27,163 nucleotides of DNA from an uncultured Lachnospiraceae bacterium (GTDB lineage Bacteria; Bacillota; Clostridia; Lachnospirales; Lachnospiraceae). The DNA lies in assembly GCA_947382415.1 (NCBI GenBank), contig CANCYO010000037.1:1-27163 (forward strand). The letters run 5' to 3'. Of this stretch, positions 25,501 to 27,163 are shown piece after piece. Position 1 is the stretch's first letter, and the number at the start of each line of letters is the position of its first letter. The notes beneath the pieces are model-generated. The model did not search any database and had not been told where the DNA came from. It saw only the letters and a program-made list of their open reading frames with translations. Both the position numbers and the translations under genes were made by a program.

Positions 25501-26431
25501 GGAGAACCTTCTCAAAACGCAGCGGATTATCAAACCAAAACTGAAACTTAGGGCCTCTGATCCGACGGAAAAAATCTATCTCCAGCGCTTTGCTCTGAAA
25601 CCCCACCACGCCTTTGCATACGATATTCTGCAGCTTTTCATGCTCCGAAAAATTCTCATCTATCAGAATGACAGCCTGCCCGTTCTCAGCCAGTCCGTCA
25701 GACAGATCATCCGCAAACCCCTGCAGCACTCCCCCGCAGGTGTCATCCCCCCGCAGCACAATAAAGGGAGCGGTCCTCCCGGCATACCTTTCGTACTCTC
25801 TCCCGTCAGACAGAAAACGATCCACCCTCTCCTGAAAGACCTGAAATATTCCTCTACTCTGCATATACTCACAAAACAGGCTAAATACCTGATCAGTCAT
25901 TCCAATGTCATGCAGACTGTTCAGATGATAACGTACCATGTATGCAAGCGTACATGCCGCCTGCCCGTCGTCCGACGGCACACTCTGCTCTCTCCCAATA
26001 CCATTCTTTCCAGCGGCATCGATCAACTCACACTTATTCGTCTCACGAACCAACCTGCATAACAGCTCATAATTTGTCAGGGCAGACAGGCCCTGATTAA
26101 ATGCTCCCGTCTCCCTGATCAGCGCCTTTGGAAAAAGCAGCGCATCAACAGTTTGGGAAATGAGCCCGAATACTCCGGCATAATCTGTTTTCTCAATACC
26201 TGTCCCCTCTGAAACAAACAGAACCGGAAAGCCCCCATCAACAGTTAAACCCGCTCTCTCCTGACGGACGGCGGCATTCAGCAAGCTCTCCTCCGCCACC
26301 GTCGAATGCAGTACAAATGCTATATAGGAAGTTTTTGTCTGCACCAGACAGCGGTTCTTCAATTCCGCGTTCTCAAATTCCACATCATCCAGTTCAAATA
26401 TTGTCAATTGTCCTGATTGTTTCTCGGTCAT
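22586..26431 (-). CDS. 1281-residue multi-domain glycosyltransferase: CgeB-like, DUF4422, CgeB-like
   Basis: One long frame with at least three transferase-like units. Residues ~30-210 resemble a GT2 remnant (LLFPKALIRETGAFNQ, TNYELLCRLV) without a clear metal motif. Residues ~220-605 are CgeB-like: FWFDNPLRF, DIVFVGNHF, HVYGESW, RIGLNIMSWHKAGMTERI and LSGAVCLTE. Residues ~608-835 match DUF4422: TVFVATHVKF, IYVPLHVGKYG, GLCHYRRYF and the SGTIYYWGNLVV stretch. Residues ~893-1281 are a second CgeB-like unit: VLFQGELDTINLF, NIFVDHPYWY, IDILYAGSLL, ELYGDGW, KLVLNTLPWFKDGSHERVFNA region and LSGAVAVSE. A GGAGGGG ribosome site precedes the ATG. It follows flagellin by 127 bases and precedes the radical SAM gene by a few bases. 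It could build a multi-sugar chain on flagellin; the acceptor is inferred from position only. Confidence 0.88.
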   Translation of the reverse strand: MTEKQSGQLTIFELDDVEFENAELKNRCLVQTKTSYIAFVLHSTVAEESLLNAAVRQERAGLTVDGGFPVLFVSEGTGIEKTDYAGVFGLISQTVDALLFPKALIRETGAFNQGLSALTNYELLCRLVRETNKCELIDAAGKNGIGREQSVPSDDGQAACTLAYMVRYHLNSLHDIGMTDQVFSLFCEYMQSRGIFQVFQERVDRFLSDGREYERYAGRTAPFIVLRGDDTCGGVLQGFADDLSDGLAENGQAVILIDENFSEHEKLQNIVCKGVVGFQSKALEIDFFRRIRGPKFQFWFDNPLRFEKVLRNLPEEYYILCQDANYAALIRDYYHTPNAIQFPPGGRVRRRLQEELRDAGAGEPADGLKQECSKRERPYDIVFVGNHFSDQAGSLEGMQREFYDYMLEHPSETFEQGLSQLLLDKGRETEAEEFVRLSCALKPACRAVIGHFRNAVVSAVLEAGFSLHVYGESWRDYQGPGRDNLVIHPYVTVEESLEELSKARIGLNIMSWHKAGMTERIANIMLSGAVCLTEETEYLRDHMQEGRELVCFELNRLEELPGKIRNLLEHPELREEIAANAYRRASAEYTWERRARELIALSERDLNNALTVFVATHVKFNPPDNPIYVPLHVGKYGKPDMGYLGDDTGENISDLNFLYGELTGLFWIWQNVHDLDYAGLCHYRRYFINSKMQAMGKGEYLDLLEHCDAIVPKHADCEGNNYYEHFGMSHNIRDLDAVERALKRLYPFYAKAWDTAMSGTIYYWGNLVVTRLEILKAYAEWLFNIFAEASDEIDVSGYDDYHRRVYGFLSEQMFYVFALANGLRLCETAVGVSQEKAETRELKEQLKLLLEADKAEEARRLFDAQLKVRPDLLLPGSDVTGELQAIYRKLAQKRLVLFQGELDTINLFSDELKKGFLKLGYEIFDFDLRESAKSLSRFYEYMKEGPVTAMVAFNSTFFGMTTPSGENMWETLGIPCINIFVDHPYWYHNILMRMPANGIALCIDRNHMNYVNRFYPNIGSNGFLAHGGTLMCPNPALVSGRSIDILYAGSLLADHIPAQIDFSGWDFPAQMIWDRSMERLLDCPEDTVESVLEQELCREGIRLSDEELRRFISTCSPLERVVSSRYREQIVRSIAQAGIRLELYGDGWGSCEWISLPNVHYGGRVSPGEILSMMQDSKLVLNTLPWFKDGSHERVFNAMLSGAVAVSETSGYLEEILNPEAWVSFDLTKESLSALPQRIADLLADEDRLQKIASAGYELAAVSHTWEARAEELHRDLLSFL

Positions 26432-26499
26432 GATCCCCTCCGGCTACTTTTTCTGATCATATCTTTATTAAATTGACAGCGCAGTCCATGAATGGAAAG

Positions 26500-26529
26500 A
26501 AGGGAGGCTGACAATAGCCAACCTCCCTT
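26500..26529 (-). terminator. Rho-independent terminator after flagellin
   Basis: AAGGGAGG and CCTCCCTT form an 8-bp outer stem, continued by five inner pairs (including wobbles) around a 4-base loop. A pyrimidine-rich TTCTTTCC run follows on the minus strand. It lies about 30 bases after the flagellin stop, so flagellin is probably a separate high-level transcript with some read-through to the transferase gene at 22586-26431. No convincing separate promoter was found in 26432-26499. Confidence 0.7.
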
Positions 26530-26558
26530 TATATATTTCTTTATCTGTACTTTCACAC

Positions 26559-27163
26559 TTAGCCGAGCAGAGAGAGTACACCCTGATTTGCCTGATTTGC
26601 CTGTGCCAACATGGACTGTCCTGCCTGAGCAAGGATGTTATTGTTGGAGTACTTAACCATCTCTGTAGCCATATCGGTATCACGGATAGCGGACTCTGCG
26701 CTGGTGGTGTTCTCAACAATATTATCAAGGTTGCTGATGGTGTGCTCAAGTCTGTTCTGTACTGCACCAAGGTCGGAACGCTGCTTGTTCAGTGCTGCGA
26801 TAGCATTCTTACAACTGGTGTTCAGAGCGCCTGCCTTTGTAGCTGTCGTTGCGTTGCCGGAAAGCCCAAGGCCGGAGCAGTTCATAGCAGTAATTACCAG
26901 ATTGATGTGCTGATTGGTCTCTGCACCCACCTGCAGATCTACGTTAGAGCAGGAACCGGTGAGCAGGTTCTTCTCATTGAAGGTCGTGGTAGAAGCAACA
27001 CGGTTGATCTCGCTCATCAACTGCTGAACCTCGCTGTTGATGTAGCTGCGATCGCTGGTGGTCAGTGTACCATTCTCGCCCTTAACTGCCAGCTCATTGA
27101 TACGCTGCAGCATATCATGAACTTCGTTCAAAGCACCTTCTGCTGTCTGCACCATGGAGATAC
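26559..27163 (-). CDS. Flagellin, C-terminal part (N-terminus outside the window)
   Basis: About 201 residues of a flagellin; the frame continues past the window edge, and the preceding codons (Ile-Ser before MVQTAEGALNE) match the conserved flagellin D1 start, so the Met at 27155 is internal. Seen are the D1 motifs AEGALNEVHDMLQRINELAV and SEINRVASTTTFNEKNLL, a short variable region of roughly 60 residues, then GAVQNRLEHTISNLDN and the D0 end with MLAQANQANQGVLSLLG. The complete protein would be short, about 270-290 residues, with no D2/D3 domains. Three cysteines (TGSCSN, MNCSGL and TSCKNA) are unusual because flagellins generally lack Cys. Ser/Thr clusters in the variable region are plausible O-glycosylation sites. 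It is exported by the flagellar type III system and forms the filament. Confidence 0.96.
   Translation of the reverse strand, partial: ISMVQTAEGALNEVHDMLQRINELAVKGENGTLTTSDRSYINSEVQQLMSEINRVASTTTFNEKNLLTGSCSNVDLQVGAETNQHINLVITAMNCSGLGLSGNATTATKAGALNTSCKNAIAALNKQRSDLGAVQNRLEHTISNLDNIVENTTSAESAIRDTDMATEMVKYSNNNILAQAGQSMLAQANQANQGVLSLLG

Noticed and set aside
26559..27155. Methionine at 27155 as the flagellin start
   Set aside because: Codons before it remain open to the window edge and encode Ile-Ser, matching the conserved internal flagellin motif; the true N-terminus is outside.

Overview
The window looks like part of the chromosome of a motile, low-to-mid GC Gram-positive anaerobe, most likely a Clostridia/Lachnospiraceae-type Firmicute. 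The support is strong AGGAGG-type ribosome sites, sigma-A promoters with 17-bp spacers, a flagellin gene, and a set of RgpF, LicD and CgeB family glycan genes typical of that group. The lineage is inferred from gene content, not from a marker gene. Almost everything is on the minus strand. The window is a flagellin-linked glycan (probably flagellin or cell-surface glycosylation) region.

Layout, left to right. (1) 1-1062: an IspD/TarI-type cytidylyltransferase, cut by the window edge, and a ribulose-phosphate 3-epimerase-like gene; they sit one base apart. (2) 1119-2315: an Rpn/PD-(D/E)XK nuclease-family gene with an internal 36-bp tandem repeat, its own promoter and a hairpin-rich leader. (3) 2371-20007: fourteen co-directional genes, probably one long operon driven by a promoter at 20061-20089. 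In transcription order these are a GT32-like transferase, a LicD three-part protein, a truncated RgpF-like protein, two full RgpF-like proteins and two GT-A/GT2-like transferases. They are followed by a seven-gene CDP-deoxysugar pathway: glucose-1-phosphate cytidylyltransferase (rfbF), epimerase, C-methyltransferase, CDP-4-keto-6-deoxyglucose 3-dehydrase (rfbH), reductase, second epimerase, and CDP-glucose 4,6-dehydratase (rfbG). (4) 20047-20237: a divergent promoter region. (5) 20238-21404: the only plus-strand gene, a CgeB-like glycosyltransferase. (6) 21443-26431: a radical SAM protein and a 1281-residue multi-domain glycosyltransferase. (7) 26500-27163: a terminator and the C-terminal part of a flagellin.

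How they may work together. The sugar operon should turn glucose-1-phosphate and CTP into CDP-4-keto-6-deoxyglucose, remove O-3 (RfbH), epimerise, add a methyl branch and reduce C-4. This predicts a CDP-activated branched 3,6-dideoxyhexose, or two related sugars. The upstream transferases, five of which carry an extra Rossmann-like 'GAG' module at one end or the other, would assemble a glycan containing that sugar. The CgeB-type proteins and the radical SAM protein next to flagellin suggest flagellin is one acceptor, but nothing in the sequence proves it.

Base composition changes along the window. Hand-counted lines in the 2.4-20 kb block are mostly AT-rich (11/60, 19/60, 25/60 and 28/60 GC). 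Lines in the 20.2-26.4 kb block are 30-36/60. This fits a horizontally acquired sugar/transferase cassette placed beside an older flagellin locus.
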